Assembly: GCA_012274445.1 (NCBI GenBank)
Contig: JAAROD010000044.1
Location: 992,001-1,056,000 of the forward strand
Length of the DNA: 64,000 bases
From: Sclerotiophoma versabilis
Taxonomy: Eukaryota; Ascomycota; Dothideomycetes; Pleosporales; Didymellaceae
Reading direction: 5' to 3'
The position numbers and the translations under genes were made by a program. Numbering within the stretch: position 1 is the first letter of the stretch; each line of letters opens with the position of its first letter. The notes beneath the pieces are model-generated. The model saw nothing but the letters and a program-made list of their open reading frames with translations. It ran no database searches and had not been told where the DNA came from. Shown here piece after piece: positions 21,775 through 34,821 of the stretch.

Positions 21775-24700
21775 TCGCGACGAACAGCGCGAGAACCGTG
21801 GCACGCCCTTGCTTGCCACGAGTTGCGGTACCTTGTACACTCCCAGTTGAGGTGAGGCGGATGTTGCTGATCTGCAAGGCTGACGAGATTGTGGCATGGG
21901 ATAGGTTGCGTGATGGGCACGTCGGTCGGGTTGGCGGGAAGCCTGAAGACCGGACGGCAAGAAAGGCAATGTGACAATCGATAACATGCTATAAATCCGG
22001 TTGATTTTTACCAAAGTCAATTCCGAGACGGAGCAAGATGTGACCTGAACGCAACAGACACCTGATGAACATACAACAGCACTCAGTTCCAAACATGGGT
22101 CGGAAGTACCACATTATACTGCTCTTGCGAGACGAAAATTCACGACTGCAGCCGCTTGAAGGGGCAAAACGCTTCCCAGAAGATCGACAACAATGGTAAT
22201 CAGGGTCTGCTACCGCAAGATCTCAATTATTGGAGACGGTACGACTGAGACCCCGGATGTGATCCTGGTTAACAGTATTCCCAGCTGACTCGCAGACTAT
22301 CATCCTTTTGGCGTTTACGATGTTCTGAATGCCAGATGGGATCGTTCGCTGTGTCCGTGAAGGTTAAGTCATTGCGACATTGATCAACTTAGAGCCCAAA
22401 ATCGTGAAAACTTTGCTAGTTCCTGCGTCAGATGTATCGACTACAGCTAGGATGCAGGACTTGATTGGCAGCTGCAGCGGACAGAATCTCCGAATGCTAT
22501 GTATGCATTTAGAGTCCAATGCACGGAAAGTGTATCGCTTGGATGGCAAAGTGCTGATCATGGACCATGTTGAACGACGTAGTATTCCGCTTCCGCGGAT
22601 ACGGAGCCCCGGTCCGTAGTAGTAAAGTTTAGCTCCCGTTCTCGTTCGCGACATCGTTCGCCCGGTTTGAGTTTTCGAAACTCTGATTTCTCAAGAAACG
22701 GTTGTTGGCGGTTTGCAATGCCTCCACCCTTACTTTACCACCAATCGTATGCAGGCGGAGGATATGAGCTTCGGCGCCATCTCCACAATTTGAAAAGATC
22801 GAATTCGATAACTTCGCCTTTAAGCGTACCGTTGAGTCAACACAAACAGCCACATACTAAGCAGATCGTCAGGTACGATAGCAGTTGTGGAGGCCTGCAG
22901 AGCGCTTCCTAACCGGTTAGAAGAAACGGAAAACACGTCCGGCAACGGCCAAAGTGGCAGAACGGCAGTCCTTCAAGTGGGAATTGGCTTGATCAGCTGA
23001 TTTTTGCATGCAGCTGGAAGATTAGGGTGCCTCTGGCCGTATCGGTCGTTCACGCGGTCGCGCGAACGTTTCAAAGCCGAACTGTGTCTTCGTCTCCAGC
23101 TTTAGCTCTATCAGATTCGGTTGATTTCGAGCATTGGTGATTCGAGGACAGAGTTGAAGCTTCACCTAAGCTCGTCATCTTTGCCACGGTGTAGTTCAGT
23201 TAATGCCAGAGTGGATGAAGATTTGGTGGCACCTGGCTGCCCAGGACTGCGGAGCATAAATGGAGAACAAACGGAGCATAAACGGAGAAGAGCGCCCACG
23301 AATTTAGAGATGCTGACTCCAGAATCAGATTAGAAACATGCAGAGAGAGCTTTAGCCGCATACTCGCTCAATGAAGCACGTAGCTGATCTGCACTGGCTC
23401 ATCTGCATGCAGGCCCTTGCATAAATGTGGGTTTGAGAAGAGCTCGCGCACAGCCAGTGTACAACTGAAGCGTCGTGGAGCTGGAGACGGCCTTCAGCTG
23501 TTAGTCTGCGTCTGAGGTCTGGACTCTGGACAGAAGTAAAGTCCGGAAGAGTTCTTATTTGAGATGGTCGACTATTTTGGGACAGCATTGAGTTCCACTA
23601 AGTGAGAGCGGGGCAGCATGAAGTGCTGCCCCGGAGCCTGGCATAATGGTGACGGTTCAAGTACATTTGGCATCGAAAGTACAGAAGAGAATGTGCAGAT
23701 GCAAGCGACAGAGTTGTTACACCAGCGGTAGGCGCACTGTTCGGAGCGTTGAAAGAAGGTAGGAACTGAAACACGAATGTTGTAGAATGCTTCGAGGGTT
23801 GCCCAGAAGCAAGTACAGCGTCCCAGAGGTCGCTAGTAAGTATGGTCTTGTCGTACTTGTGCTCACGGCATGGCGATGAGTCCGAAGCAATTGGACACGG
23901 CAGATTTCTTGGACACAGCCGGTCCGCTTAAGTGTATTGCAAGCACATGGGCGGCCAGTCGGACAGCAGGAGTCTGTCTCCACGAGTGTGGGTTACGGAA
24001 GAGTTTTTTTTGGGTACCGGAGGGCCCGTTGGAGATGCCCTCGTATAGGTAGTGCGCGTTGTGGCAGCAAACGTCATCCACGAACGAAAAGTGCATCGCC
24101 AACATTGGCTGATGCAGCCCGCAGATGGGGGTAGACAAGACGTGGGGCTCCAGCAGAAGTGGATGTACGGAGAAAGTCGTGCCGATGCGGTCAGCCTTTT
24201 TCGCTGCAGGAACCAGGGGAAAATCAACAGCAGTCGTCATCTTCGCCGTCTTGCTTACGTCCTCCTGCAGAAGAGCCAGGCGACGAAAACTAGAGCTCTT
24301 TCTTGCTTGTTGAACCCAATTTGGCGTCTTTGCTGTTGCAAGCTGTGCCTTCCTCTTTGGTCCTCCGGTCGCCGGGCACACGAAGATCGATTGGCGAATC
24401 AGCGCACGGCCATGCTGGACCTATTGTTGGCCGGTCTCCACGCGTCTCAGACCTATGGACCAGGTTCGCGGAAGGGCCCTCGTGAGTAGAGCACGTCTCG
24501 TGCCTTCTTGCCTGCAAATATTTGGACGATCGTGATATCCATCGACACGAGGTACCTGCGAGTCGGTCATTCCATGAAATACAGACACGCCTGGATACGC
24601 AGACGACCTGTTTTCAGCGTTGTACGATGCTGATTTGTTTCACTGAATGCCCCCTCCAACAAAGCCATATTGATGTGCTCGTTCGACACTGTTGCAGATG

Positions 24701-24993
24701 CATTGACCTGCGCACGGCACTTTCCCCTGAGCAAGTCATGAAAGTCAGAGACTTGATCTATGTTTGCAGTTAAACAGGAGAAGGACTGACTGGCAAGCTC
24801 ACCGCAACATAAGCGCTTGTCCGACAGGCAGATACAACCAGCTCCTCATCGCTGTTACGCAGCGACTGACCAAGTCGGTACAGCTTCGACTGCGTGTCAC
24901 AGCATGAACTTAGCGGGGCTTGACTGCAACGTTAACAGTCCTAGTAAGCATGACGAGCTCGAAGCGCAACTTCGCTCGCACGGGGTACTATAC

Positions 24994-25138
24994 TGTGCTG
25001 TGCTGTGCTGTGCTGTGCTGTGTTGTGCTGTGCTGTGCTGTGCTGTGCTGTGCTGTGCTGTGCTGTGCTGTGCTGTGCTGTGCTGTGCTGTGCTGTGCTG
25101 TGCTGTGCCGTGCCGTGCTGTGCTGTGCCGTGCTGTGC
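24994..25138. repeat. (TGTGC)n pentanucleotide microsatellite
   Basis: About 29 units of TGTGC/CTGTG are interrupted by a few single-base variants (one TGTTG, several CCGTG near the right end). Because the unit holds no stop in any phase, long spurious frames appear on both strands, repeating VLCCA or its reverse-strand equivalent. These should not be called genes. Confidence 0.95.
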
Positions 25139-27210
25139 TTCTGTGCCTGTTAGTGCTTTGGAGCGTTTGTCGGCAGATGAAATCTGAGATTGGCAGGCCG
25201 TGAAGATCCAACGGCTCTGACAGTGGCGGTCCGGTTGACGCTTGAAACATGTTTGAAGGCCATCCAGCATTTGAGACCGCACGTCAGGCCCATGATCTTT
25301 CTGAAGCCTCAACAACGACTGTTCACCAGTCGGTCGGCCCACAACGTAGATTGAGATGTGAGAGCAAGGCGGGGCAGCATCGCTCAGTCGACACGTCGTC
25401 GGCCGACCATAGGGCCCTCTTCGGTTGTTTCATCTCATCTTTTCCGCGATGTGAAGATCGTTGTTGCTGGAACGGTACTCTACACCCAAAGAGGAAACCC
25501 CCTCAGCAAGTGCTATCTGATCATCATGGCTTCTCTGCCCTGTCGTGCGAGTGTGGACGGGCTTCTGTACAATGGGAGGAGATTGTGCACATCGCTCTCT
25601 CTTATGGTGGCCTTATCTAGGTATGTACGGTCTTCAAGCTCACTTGGGGCAAAGCGACGGAGCTGGCCTTGAGACGGCAATCTGCTGCGAGGCTGCGGAC
25701 TGATGCATGAAGCGCCTGGCGCGTTCATCACGCCGACCCCGGCCTACGTCAAGGCCCCCTGCAGGTACGTGCGCCCAAATCAAAATGCGAGCCCACACAC
25801 ACAACAAAAACCATCAACAAAACAACACGATATTCGCCGCACGCACTTTCGCTGGAGCGTTGCATCTGCCTCCCTCTCTGTCCCACGCGTTGTGAGATCG
25901 ACGACGCAGAGGGGCAGGTGCACAGCATCGATAGCTCGCTCTGTTCACTTCGGGGCCATTGATGAGAATCCTGCTGTCGAATCCTCTGCGGTAGCACAAC
26001 AACATCGGCCGGCATTGACCAGATTGAAGCTCAGCGTCTCTGTTAGGTGGGCCTCGCCAGTGGTCCCAGCGGGCTCGCTGCAGCGCTATTTACCCGTATA
26101 TTCACATCTCAGGCCAATCATCACCACCAAATTTCTCCCCTGCAATGTTATGTTGCGTCCCAGCCGACTTGTCGGGCCGCAAGCTCTCCGGTCTAATGCT
26201 TAGTGGCTTGCGGAACGGTGAGCGCTAGGTTCCCCCGTCTTCTCTACCCCTGCGTCCGTTGGCCCCCAGCCACTAACAGCTGTCTAGACGCCGGTTTTAC
26301 GCAGTTCACATCCATGGCCTTCTTGCCTGCAGCGTCCCCTGTCCCTGCTTGTCCTGAATGTCACTAACCATCTCGGCGCAGCGCACTGAGCACCATCCAT
26401 CTTTCTCCACAAGCTCTCCGCTGTTGTGTACGCCCGCTATGTACTTACATACTCAGGTCATCCCTACCTTTGCTAGTGGTTCACCGGCACCTAAAGCCTC
26501 ATGCGCAGTGCCAATATTGGAGGGACTTACGTCGACTTTGAGTTCGCTCCTTGGTATCGACCACGAAGAATAGCATATTACCACTTCGATTTGCATCAGG
26601 TCTTTCGAGCCTCACTCATCCCTTACACAATCCTACTTTAACACCTGCGGTCGAACCACGAGTTGATCGAGCATTCCTCACTATAGCAGCGTATCCTCGT
26701 CTTAAAACTCGACTGAGAGCGACATCCCTCCTTGAGAGCCGTACCTGTTCGGCAGTGCGTCTGGAGGTCCGTGATCAGGTCATTGTGCTGTTCATTACCT
26801 CCTTTGGCGGTGGAGTCAATTATCTTAAAAGGTGCGCACATAGCTTTCAAGTTTCCTCCATCCCAACTACGGCTTGCTTGCCAATATCTCTGGTTCTCGT
26901 TCGCGTACGAACCATCCGTGTTGTCCTTTTCTCTTATTATACCCTAGTCTCTATTCTTCCAAGCTTTATCCCTCGATGGCTACTGGTATGCACCACTAAC
27001 ACGTCCGACCAGACCATTAATCCATATAAGTACCTCTCCTAGTTCCAGCCGGTCTCCCGTCTGCGGAAGGACTCCCCGGATTCTTTGGTTCCTTCATGGT
27101 CCACTGACATTGGTACCATCTCCGACCGTTTGTGGAGTCTTGCTCGTACGGGGCCAGCATTGCTCCACCATTGATGGACCGTTGTCGGGCTTTGTCCTAG
27201 TTTCCAAGCG

Positions 27211-29731
27211 ATGTTTACGTCCCATAAGAACGAGATGCTCTTGCGCTCTAGACAATCGTCTGTCGACTCACTCTTAGCAAAGTCCCCGAGTTTGACATCA
27301 GTCCCCGACTCGATAACAGTAACGCAATGCTCGGACTTTGTCTTCACTGAAGCGATGCACTCGCCAGAGCGGCGGCGAAGGGCTGCGTCGAGCAGACGAA
27401 GCTCTGTCTTCAATATGCGCTCAAGGAGTAACACAGCTGCTTCTACTGCTTCTTCGATCGCATCTTCTACCCATGCGGATATGGCTGCATACGACCACGC
27501 CTCCCCTAGTTCCCCACCCTCACTTCGCCACATTCCCAGTCACGGCCGTCTTGACAACGCTGGCCCAAGAAGGTCACTGTTCCGAGGAAAGATGGGTAAA
27601 AGATTGAGTGAGTCGATTGGAAGTGGCGTTGAAGTCGATGACTGTCAAGAAGCGGACGCTGGGAGGAAGCGAGCATCCTTCCTGCGAAAGCGAAAAGGTA
27701 CCAATGAGTCTGAGATGTTACGTGAGTGCCGCAACAACGCCGTTAAAAGCTCAAACGCTGACTCATTATCCAGATCACGAACTCAAGAACCGCATCTCAA
27801 GTCCCTTCGACTTCCAGCATCTGACACATGCCGACCGACATCAGGTAGCTGCTCTAGAACAAGCCGCTAGATCCGTGTTGGTTACTGGGTGGGCCGAACG
27901 TGCTGCACAAGGGTCTGCTTCGGGCTCACAAGGAGTCATCAGCCCTCGCAACATATCGACCGAGAACCTGATGGCATACGAGTCAAGTTCACCCGCTATC
28001 GTCAGTCCTAAGTCACCTCCCCAAAGCCCACGTCCAAGAGACTGGCAACAACCAGGACTTGATACTGGCTCGTCATCGTCCCGACCAGGGCTTCGACTGA
28101 CTCGCTCTGTGGAGAGCTTCTCACAACCGGGCGTCAATCTTCGTGCTCATCGAGACTCGTCCTCGGTCATCGCACCCCCAAGAACATCGTCCCTTGTGCC
28201 AACATCATCAATCCACAATATACTGGAGGAGCCATTGAGGCAGATATCTACTATATCGCCCGCCTTTCGCCCGAAGAGACAATCAGGAATATGGGACGCA
28301 TACACCCTGTTGCCTGAGGAACTAGCGGATCAATTCCCAGGGATAAATGATAGCTCCACTTTTGTGGGTAATGCTGTAACAACACCAGATGACTCCGCAG
28401 TTCAGGCTATGACGCCCCCATTCAGCCCCAGTCTCGAGGATGTTGCAGAAGAACCAGAGCGCTTTGTGAGCCCCAGACCTGCGCCCCAGCCTCCACAGCT
28501 TAGAACTCCGACATCCCCTAAGTCGCCTTTCTTGGACCCATTCTCTTTTAACAGCCAAGACTTATTCGCAGTAAGGACTCGCCCGAGGGGCAACTCGCGT
28601 GCCTCACCAAAGTCTTCCAATCTGAGAACTTCAACTACTCGGCCCAGCTCACAGACATCAGAGACCCTAGGATCACCCCCCTCGACACGTGTGAGCCCAA
28701 TCTCAAGATCAACAGTAACCCGTCGCAAGTCGAACACTTGGCGTGCCATTGAAGAGTCCTGGGAAGAAGATGTTGACTACATATACGAGCACGCCCTTGA
28801 AGCCGAGTGCGACAACGACTGGGACTGTGTGTCAGATGACGAAGGTTTCGCTGATCGGCACCACGCCCTGGCACGAGCACTCTATGAAGAAAGGCCTTCA
28901 GCACCGCATGCCTCCCAGTCACTGCAACATTCCACTAGCCGTAAGCCAACATTTCAGTTGCAACTACCATTTTCGTCGCAGTTACCTGCTAGCAACGACA
29001 GCGTTCCAGATTTGGTTTCCACAACTGCGGCATCAGCTTCCACAGGGACTGGGTTGCAGACACCGTTTCATGAGTCTGAAGGATTCATTTTGAGCCCATC
29101 GCTTCTGCTGCCTCAGGTTTACAAGGAGGCAGTAGAGACTTCGTACGAAGACATCTTGAAGGAGTATGATGGCTCTGACTGCCATTTTCCCATCATCGAC
29201 CTAGATGAGAGCGCCACAAGCTCGACCCGCAGCAGTCGCGTCCGCTTCAGCCGCCGAAGCTCCTATGATAGCAGCTTGATGTCCTCAGCTCAAAGCTCCG
29301 GCCTCTGGAGTTCCCCAATACGACGCTCGGCAAGCTCTGCTGGGAGTCTTCCGGAGCTTGTCCATTCACGTCGCACTCGGCAGAACTTTAGCGTCGTTGT
29401 TGATGCGCTCTCAGAGCAGGTCGCATCCTTAGAGGCATTCGGCAGTGACGACGAAGAGGATGATGATGCCACCCCACCAGGCCCTTCTCGTCTCTCTGCA
29501 GAACAATCCTTCTTCACTCCTGCGCAAGACCTATCTGACAACCAAAGCTATAAGCTCAACAAAAAAAACCATAAGCAGGCCCCTTTGGACAGCGTTGCTC
29601 AGCGGCTCACCTCGGCTGGAGATGTGAAGCTTCGCGTCTGGGCAACAACCACCAGCCGCCACAACAATGAAGAAGAGTACCTGCATCTCTTCCCTACGCC
29701 CCCCTCATTTTCTCCTACCATCATCGAATAA
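27211..29731 (+). CDS. CRIB (p21-Rho-binding) domain protein of unknown role
   Basis: Exons 27211-27721 and 27774-29731 give 822 aa. The 52-bp intron has GTGAGT, GCTGAC and TCCAG. A CRIB motif ISSPFDFQHLTH lies at 178-189 and matches the I-S-x-P-x2-F-x-H-x2-H consensus exactly. CRIB motifs bind GTP-loaded Cdc42/Rac. No kinase, SH3 or PH domain is seen, so it resembles the Gic-type effectors and fungal CRIB-only proteins rather than PAK kinases. The rest is long, Ser/Pro/Arg-rich and probably disordered. A DWDCVSDDEGFAD acidic patch follows the conserved-looking RRKSNTWRAIEESWEEDVDYIY at about 400, and a second acidic run (GSDDEEDDD) lies near the C-terminus. A role in polarity or cytoskeleton is an inference from the motif. 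The N-terminus could extend upstream through an unassigned exon. Confidence 0.8.
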
Positions 29732-31406
29732 AGCCCTCTTATCACCTGCACCACACCGGACCAGGCCGTACCGCTCGGCGCCTCGGAGGCTCCTCATGGC
29801 ATGGCCGGACCATGCTTCGATATGTTTGCACGACCTATATACATTTCATTGTACATATTTACGACGCACCACGATGACTAATTTAGCGGGTTTCACATTC
29901 GGAGTCTTTCACAATGGATCAAAACGGATGGATTCGGCTGGCGTACCGACTCTGGTTACCGATAGGATCTTTTGTCTAGTTTATATTTTCAGGCGTACTG
30001 TCTCCAAGGTGTTGCATATAGTGTCTTGCACACAATGTAGTAGCATCAAACATTCCTGTCTTTTCTCAGCGCTGCTCTGAGTCGCATTTTCTTTGTCCTT
30101 GATGAAGGCAAGCAGACAGGGTATCTCAAATGGTGCACAGCGTGCCCCAGAGGCGATGCAAACCATTGTCGACCACACATCCAATACTATCGCAATACAT
30201 CATCACAATCTATCATGATCCATCTTGCACTCAGTAAGCTCACATCTTCCAATCTAGTCGAACTGTGGTGCGCAACAAATCACGCCACAACCCACGGCTC
30301 AGTGCTCCACCTCCACCTCCACCCAACACAACGGCAGTTTCGCCGACAAACCCACCAGCATATCCCTTCCAACTTGACGACCTCCACATCCAACTTCCTT
30401 CATCCTCTACCATCGTCGCTAAGCCCTGTGGCTGCACCGGAGCAAGACAAGGTCTTACGATGTTCGCGCGATTGTCCAGGCGGCCCTTCCGGACTTCAAA
30501 CAAGGATATAGATTACTAGAGTCCGATCGCTGCATTAGTGGCGCCGGATTGATGAGCGACCAAGCTGCCAACTCGTTTCACGGAAAATGGGGGGCAAGGC
30601 TGAGGTGCGGTTCGTGGAAAGATGGATGCGGTAGAGTATCGTTTGCCGGCCGACGAACTCCAGGAAGCTAGACGGCTCCAAGCCTAATGCCTGTAGAGTG
30701 GGTGCATTGTGATTCTACTTCTACCAGAGTTTGTTAGGTGCACCTTGCATGTCAATGGCATGCTAAAAATCTCTTTTCTCAGCGGCTGTGGACGCCTTTC
30801 AGTAGGTCGATTCATTCTTCGCCGACAATCTTTGTTTCCATAAGGGTTTGGTCCATAGGTGAGAAATAAGGCACGAGTTTCCGGTTCAACTCAGTTTAGT
30901 AGTCGTTTCTGTAGGCTGGTCTCTTATCGAAGGGTACGTTGCCAATACACCTGTATGCATCGAGGTATTCTAGAAATATGTGCAAGTTGCTTCCACTGCC
31001 TCTTGTTCGTTTAGGTAGATGTCAAGATTTGCCATTAGCAGTTAGGAACCTAACAGATAATAATATGCGGTAAATTTAGCGTCTTAACTTCTACCATCTA
31101 GGAACTCGGAAACTGCCGCTCATATGGGTTGGTTTGTCAAATGTTAAACTTTGCTGTTTGCCAAGCTTGATGCCAGTTCGTGAACGGCTACGTCATCGCT
31201 CACGACCATCACTAGTGCCATCGTGGGTACCATCCATCTTGTCGCCACGGCAGAAGCCAAGCCACGCCAGTCATCCTGACATATTCTCCTACGTATTTCC
31301 AGTCTGTGACAACCGGATAGTTCCATCGCGCCACCTTGGTCTAATCATCCATATCCCATCCAGGCTTTTCGCCTCTTCTTTTGTACTGCAAGTTTGGAAG
31401 AACATC
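29732..31406. other. Intergenic stretch of about 1.7 kb
   Basis: No supported gene, RNA or repeat. The right third is mildly AT-rich (30,900-31,150) without loss of CA/TG, so it is not RIP-degraded. The lipase promoter and leader must lie at its right end. Its frame is open back to 31,134, but the hydrophobic N-terminus starting at 31,407 fits better as the protein start. Confidence 0.4.
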
Positions 31407-33064
31407 ATGGTTTTCAGTCTAGGGCGCCTGGCGCCGCAGCGTATCATCCTCTTAACATCGGCATCCGTAATGTTCTGGTTATTCGTGATTGGCCTAACGC
31501 CAATAACCTCACCACTACCTCCATATACTGGGCCATATGAGGTCGGCGTTCTTGACGTCGAGACCGAAGTTCAGAAAAGGATCATTCGCAAAGCTACATT
31601 AAAGGAGACGGGAAAGAATGCATTCGAGCTGTCAACATTGGCTGTTACCCTCTACTACCCATCCTCTCTTCCTAACGCTTCTCCTTCACAACGACCATGG
31701 GCCCGTCCGTGGCTTCCGCAGCCTGTGTCTTTGATCGGCCAAGGGTATGCACGTCTTGCTGGTGTTTCGTATTTGAGTTATGTTTTCACCTTCGCCCTCT
31801 GGATGCTGGGTTCCTCAACCGTCATACCAGGTGTGGTTGATGCGCCAATTCTATCAGGCACCGGGAAGGTACTTGTCAAGGAAGGTGCAGGCGCTGGTGC
31901 TTTTGACAAGGATTTGGAAGCGGCTGTACAGGAGCGCACTGAACTGAAGAGGGATGAGAAGTTTGGAACGCTCCCTTGTGTGGTTTTCACACATGGTATG
32001 GCTGGTATGAGTCAGAGCTATTCGCACTACTTGGGTAGTATTGCCAGCCACGGCTACCTTGTAGCAGCGGTTGAGCATCGCGACGGAAGCGGACCTGGTA
32101 CTATCGTCCACTACCCCAACGAGACGGAGAGGCGTGTATGGCACATGAAGCTCAAGGATTTATTGTAAGTTAGCAGATTGTGAGCAGCACCACTACTTGA
32201 ATTGATGCTTTCTAGATCTGACCCACCGATGACCGATCTTGACCTCAAAGAAGCCCAACTTGCTTTCCGCGAGGCAGAAATCGCAGAGACCGTTAAGCTT
32301 TTCGCACAGCTCAACAATGGTGATACGCCAATCGTCAACTTAAAACCCGATTCCCCTCGTGAGGCGCTTCCTGGTTTTAAGAACCGCCTTGACACGTCAG
32401 CTGTCACGGTCGCCGGGCACTCGTATGGTGCGACAGGCGCCCTACAGGTTTTGAAGTCTGCTGGACGCAATGACTTGAACCTCAACGGTGGTATTGCTCT
32501 AGACCCAGGCAAAGGTTCGGGACTCTTGAACGAGAACATCGATGTCCCTCTGCTGGTCATGCAGAGTGGAGAGTGGACTGAGAAGCAGACCGAGTTCTAC
32601 GGACAAGGTTGGCATTTTGATGTCGTGAAGAAGATTGTTGAAAATGTCAAAAGTGGTTGGATGATGACTTTGAGTAAGTATCTGTCCCTCATTCATCGCC
32701 ATACTATTATCCTGACGGGATGTAGCCGGCACCGCGCATCCGTCTTGCACCGATGCACCTTTGATCGTACCATGGATCATGAAAGTAAGCATGCACCCTT
32801 TGTTCCTTGCAATGTCACAGGTTTAATCATGTGCAGTTGGTCACTGGAACCACATTGGAATCGAGAGTTGCGCTGCGCGAATACATTGCCACGTCGGTCT
32901 ACTTCTTGAAGTACCTTAAGACAGGCGAGAAGAAGGATATCCTTGCGAGCAACGTCTCCAGCTCAGCAGGACCGTTAGGAGATACCGACATGCGCGGAAA
33001 AGTTAAGGGACGGTTTGGCGCAGATTGGGAAGTCCACGTCGTCCCCAAGGCAAAGTCTGAGTGA
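31407..33064 (+). CDS. Platelet-activating-factor acetylhydrolase-like lipase
   Basis: Four exons (31407-32164, 32216-32673, 32726-32784, 32837-33064) give 500 aa. The introns are 51, 52 and 52 bp with GTAAGT or GTAAGC donors and CTAG, GTAG or GCAG acceptors. The N-terminus has a membrane segment (about 11-30, IILLTSASVMFWLFVIGLTP), so the protein is probably membrane-anchored. The alpha/beta-hydrolase core shows the oxyanion region VVFTHGMAGMSQSYSHY, the nucleophile Ser322 in GHSYGA, Asp349 in GIALDP and His410 in GTAHPSCTDAP. This full catalytic triad is placed as in the PAF-AH family, which cleaves short acyl chains from the sn-2 position of phospholipids. The HRDGSGP motif after the oxyanion loop also fits. 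The natural substrate in the fungus is not known from sequence. Confidence 0.9.
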
Positions 33065-33645
33065 ACATACAAGCCTACTGAATGTACGTTGGAGCCTGGT
33101 GAGGCACATTCAAGGCGCATTACAGTGAGGGTCTTTGTGATACAGCCAGTGACGCGCAAGTGGAGAGCGCGAAAGCGTGCCGCACCCCACAAGAACATTA
33201 CCCTTCATCAGCAATGTTTTTTTAAAAACAAGATCAGAATATCGACCGTAATCATGTGGTACAATTTGCTGTCTAGGCTGTAAATCGCCTGAACTGTTGA
33301 CCGACGTGGTTCTAAAATTATCGATAGCGTGCACGACCCTTGCCGTTGCGCGGGGAGGTGTGAGCTAGCCGTAGTGAGGCTGAGTGCGCTGCAGCTTTCC
33401 CTCAGTTGCATTGTCAGATAAACACTCCTGAGCAGCTCTGCCTCTTTCCCATGCTCGCCGAGGGCTCTGGCTTCCCTGCGCATTCTTCTTCGATCTGCAA
33501 CCCTTCGCTATCTACCTGCTACGCCGACTGCGACAACGTACTTCCTCCGACCGAACCAGGCTAAGCCGCGTAAACACAGCATCTTTCTGCCCATTGTCCA
33601 TAACAACGCACCCCGGGCGCCATTGAGAGGGGCATAGAAGCGAAG
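33065..33645. other. Intergenic region upstream of the MARVEL-like gene
   Basis: The 581 bp show no supported coding sequence. The final ~150 bases hold pyrimidine-rich runs (GCATTCTTCTTCGATC) consistent with a promoter. Confidence 0.4.
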
Positions 33646-34821
33646 ATGCCGGTCGGGCGGATACCACAAAGCTATATCCAGAAATGCAAGGTCGCATTAC
33701 ATTTTTTGCAAGCCATTTTCATCTTCGTAGCGGGATGTCTTACGATTGCTGTCATGACAAAGGGAGACATTGGCGGCGCGACAAAGTATTACTTTGCTAT
33801 GGTTAGTATAGAATCTTGAGACTTGGACACTTCAATGAGGAGGGAATACTGCGAACTCCAACTTATACAGAACGCTAGGCTGACAGACTTGGGCAGTGCT
33901 TCCTCAGCGTACCGGCAATTATTTACCTCGTAATGGTACCCATGTGGAGTCGAACGAAGAAATTCGCGAACGCGTATGCTTTCCTTGGGGTCGACTTGCT
34001 CTACACAAGTAAGCGTCTAGAGAGCTCGCAAAGGATACAAGGCTGACAGAGAGGCAGTACTGTGGTTCGCAGCCTTCATTGCAGTCGCGATGTGGAACTC
34101 AAGCGGCATTAAAGAAGGCGCAGAAGAAAGGAAAATCAGCCCGGACGACCGCAATTGTACCACATTCAAGTATGGTAACGAAACCATGTGCAACATCAGT
34201 AAAGGGGCAGTTGGCGTTGGCGTCATGGTCTTGTAAGTACTTATACATGCTACCAACAACAGTACGAAACTAACAGTGCATCACAGTATCTTCTTCGCCC
34301 TCACAAGCGCCATTTCCGGCTACTACATGTATAAATTCCTCCGCGAAGGCGTCCTCCCCTACAATTCCAAAGAAGAAAATCCTTACTACGCAAGCGGCGA
34401 CAACAGCAAAGACAATGCCTGGTCTACAGAGATCGAGACCCACGATTCCGACGACGACGACAGACATACCGAGCGCGGCGGCAATCAGGAGGAGGATGAG
34501 TATGCGCTCTTACACTCAACAGAGACAGACCAGGGCAGACACCCAGGCCGGCCGCTAAGCTGGGGCGAGGACAGGAATGGCGAGCCGTATGACAGACCAA
34601 CGGGCTATGCGGATTACAGGAACAGCACGAACGAGTACGGCACGGATGCCCTGTCACCAGGAGGATATACACTTGGTGGTGGATACGAAGAGTACCGAAA
34701 GGAGGCAGGCGCAAACTTGGGCGCGAGTGTTAGCCCAGGTGGTGACAGGGCACCTAGTCGTTCATCACATCTCAGCCATGGAGGGAGTGGATACAGCTTC
34801 AGTGGGGCGAATAACGTATAA
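33646..34821 (+). CDS. Four-helix MARVEL-like membrane protein with long acidic tail
   Basis: Four exons (33646-33801, 33897-34008, 34058-34232, 34287-34821) give 325 aa. The introns are 95, 49 and 54 bp with GTTAGT or GTAAG donors, GCTGAC or CTAAC branch sites and CAG acceptors. Four hydrophobic helices lie at about 18-38, 53-70, 79-101 and 137-158. The loop between helices 3 and 4 has two Cys and N-x-S/T sites (NCTTF, NETMCNIS), fitting a lumenal or extracellular loop. This topology matches fungal MARVEL-domain proteins, which associate with membrane subdomains and vesicle traffic. The ~165-residue tail is polar and cytosolic, with SDDDD, repeated Gly/Tyr and Ser-rich segments. Frame closure across all four exons is exact. 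The family call rests on topology rather than a sequence signature. Confidence 0.75.

Larger units (their letters stand above)
20541..27210. other. Gene-free stretch of 6.7 kb containing satellites and the CRIB gene leader
   Basis: No gene is supported despite ordinary base composition. Open frames here are short, overlap on both strands and lack domain-like text. It contains an 11-bp minisatellite and a long pentanucleotide microsatellite (listed separately). The last ~1.1 kb (26,100-27,210) is pyrimidine-rich, as in fungal promoters and leaders. Bases 27,043-27,174 read as a protein-like 43-codon open frame (LRKDSPDSLVPSW, DRLWSLARTGPALLHH) in phase with the CRIB gene but closed by a TGA, so it may be an unassigned exon. 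Confidence 0.4.

Noticed and set aside
23863..24381. A 172-codon minus-strand frame (125 codons from its first ATG)
   Set aside because: It overlaps a long plus-strand frame, has no recognisable motif, a GTG as apparent start and no intron signals. Chance openness is the simpler explanation.
24817..25342. Open frames of about 130 codons on both strands repeating VLCCA or STAQH-like units
   Set aside because: They are translations of the (TGTGC)n microsatellite, whose unit has no stop in any phase. There is no domain and both strands are equally open.
26551..27042. A 163-codon plus-strand frame upstream of the CRIB gene
   Set aside because: It starts with TTG, has no motif and lies in a pyrimidine-rich leader. 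It is more likely promoter or 5' UTR.
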